Shown here piece after piece: positions 6,830 to 7,913 of a stretch of 7,913 nucleotides of DNA. The notes below the pieces were generated by a model that had not been told where the DNA came from, made no database searches, and saw only the letters and a list, made by a program, of their open reading frames with translations. A program made the position numbers and the translations under genes. How positions within the stretch are numbered: the first letter of the stretch is position 1; every line of letters starts with the position of its first letter. The DNA lies in contig SLRW01000136.1 of NCBI GenBank assembly GCA_007130745.1, forward strand, positions 1 through 7,913. Direction: 5' to 3'. The DNA comes from Gammaproteobacteria bacterium (GTDB taxonomy: Bacteria > Pseudomonadota > Gammaproteobacteria > UBA5335 > SLRW01).

Positions 6830-7911
6830 GAGTCACCTCCGAACCAGGGTCCGATATCACCCACGATCAGCACCGCCAGCACCGCAATCCAGACCAGCGT
6901 CAGCGGAATAAACACCTTCCAGCCCAGGCGCATGATCTGGTCATAGCGATAGCGCGGGAAAGTCGCCCGCAGCCACAGGTACATGAACATGAAGATGAAG
7001 GTCTTGAGCGCAAACCAGTGCAGGCCCGGCTCGGCCAGGATGCTCTCGCCCAGGCCAAACAGGCCAATGCCCTCGAAGGGCGACAACCACCCGCCCAGGA
7101 AGAAGGTGGCCGCCAGCGCCGAGATCAGGATCATATTGGCGTATTCGGCGAGGAAGAACAGCGCAAAGGCCATGCCGCCGTATTCCACGTGGAAGCCGGC
7201 CACGATTTCGGATTCACCTTCGGCTACATCAAAGGGCGCGCGGTTGGTCTCGGCCACCCCGGAAATGAAATACACCACAAACAAGGGCAGCAACGGCAGC
7301 GCGAACCAGTAGAACATGCCGCCGGCCTGGGCCTGCACGATGGTGTTGAGATTCATGCTGCCGGCCGCCATGATCACACCCACCAGGGCAAAGCCCATCG
7401 CCAGCTCGTAGGAGACCATCTGCGCCGAAGCGCGCATGGCACCGAGGAAGGCGTACTTGGAGTTTGAGGCCCAGCCGGCAATGATCACGCCGTAGACGGT
7501 GATGGAGGTCATCGCCAGCAAATACAGCACGGCGGCGTTGACATCCGCCAGCAACATGCCTTCGCTGAAGGGAATCACCGCCCATGCTGCCAGCGCCGGT
7601 GCCAGCGACAGCATGGGCGCGATCAGGAAAAGGAAGCGATTGGCGCTGGAGGGCAACACCACTTCCTTGAACATCAGCTTGAGGGCATCGGCAATAGGCT
7701 GTAGCAGGCCGTACCAACCCACCCGGTTGGGACCCCGCCGACCCTGCATGTAGCCGATCACGCGCCGCTCGGCATAGGTGAAATAAGCCACCGCCAGCAT
7801 CAACGGCAGCACGATGAGCAGGATCTTGGTCAACGTCCAGACGGTGTACTGAAACTCCGGCGGCAGTGCCCCCCAGACCGTCAGCCAGGTTGTCTCCAGC
7901 CAGACCATCAT
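6826..7911 (-). CDS. nuoH: NADH-quinone oxidoreductase subunit H (complex I membrane subunit, ND1-like)
   Basis: NuoH joins the peripheral arm of complex I to the membrane arm and forms much of the quinone-binding tunnel in the inner membrane. The 361-residue product is about eight hydrophobic segments joined by conserved loops. The family signature AERRVIGYMQGRRGPNRVG spans about residues 47-65, and GWASNSKYAFLGAMRASAQ follows at about 146-164. The acidic loop ETNRAPFDVAEGESE (about 221-235) leads to HVEYGG (241-246); it lies where quinone reduction couples to proton transfer. RATFPRYRYDQIM (about 315-327) precedes the last helix. Two adjacent ATG codons (7911 and 7908) could start it. The window ends two bases upstream, so neither the ribosome site nor a start further out can be judged. 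Its TGA overlaps the nuoI ATG as ATGA. The identity is secure. Confidence 0.97.
   Translation of the reverse strand: MMVWLETTWLTVWGALPPEFQYTVWTLTKILLIVLPLMLAVAYFTYAERRVIGYMQGRRGPNRVGWYGLLQPIADALKLMFKEVVLPSSANRFLFLIAPMLSLAPALAAWAVIPFSEGMLLADVNAAVLYLLAMTSITVYGVIIAGWASNSKYAFLGAMRASAQMVSYELAMGFALVGVIMAAGSMNLNTIVQAQAGGMFYWFALPLLPLFVVYFISGVAETNRAPFDVAEGESEIVAGFHVEYGGMAFALFFLAEYANMILISALAATFFLGGWLSPFEGIGLFGLGESILAEPGLHWFALKTFIFMFMYLWLRATFPRYRYDQIMRLGWKVFIPLTLVWIAVLAVLIVGDIGPWFGGDS
6833..6840 (-). promoter_or_regulatory. Strong Shine-Dalgarno for nuoI
   Basis: The minus strand reads GGAGGTGA three bases before the nuoI ATG, so the GGAGG core is six bases away. It is fully complementary to the 16S anti-Shine-Dalgarno sequence. 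It lies within the last codons of nuoH and fixes the nuoI start. Confidence 0.85.
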
Positions 7912-7913
7912 GC

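Overview
This window is ordinary, well-conserved respiratory-chain DNA from a GC-rich proteobacterium. It holds the membrane-arm half of a proton-pumping NADH:quinone oxidoreductase (complex I, NDH-1) operon, all on the minus strand, in the canonical order nuoH-nuoI-nuoJ-nuoK-nuoL-nuoM-nuoN. The protein sequences suggest a gammaproteobacterium, possibly near the purple or sulfur-oxidising Chromatiales-like lineages. NuoI is about 162 residues (shorter than E. coli's 180) and NuoL about 652 (longer than E. coli's 613). This placement is inferred from length and general resemblance only; no search was run.

Reading in the direction of transcription (high to low coordinates): 7911-6826 nuoH, the membrane subunit at the quinone site; 6829-6341 nuoI, carrying two 4Fe-4S clusters; 6303-5689 nuoJ and 5692-5387 nuoK, small membrane subunits; 5381-3423 nuoL, 3413-1899 nuoM and 1857-418 nuoN, the three antiporter-like pumping subunits. 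All seven genes are full length and keep the glutamates, lysines and cysteines needed for function. They are packed with ATGA overlaps (nuoH/I, nuoJ/K) or gaps of 5 to 41 bases, so they form one transcription unit. Its upstream genes (expected nuoA to nuoG) lie beyond the right edge.

Beyond nuoN, 58 bases with no obvious terminator lead to a same-strand remnant of a YafY/WYL-type transcriptional regulator (359-123). Only its winged-helix DNA-binding domain survives. The reading frame stops just where the linker should lead into the WYL domain, and no frame of the remaining 122 bases resumes it. A 9-bp perfect inverted repeat enclosing a second small hairpin (88-138) sits exactly on that breakpoint. 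This left edge is the only unusual part of the window.

I found no previously undescribed system. No RNA genes, CRISPR array, insertion sequence or defence genes are visible. A very long plus-strand open frame (1851-4787) is an antisense shadow of nuoL and nuoM.
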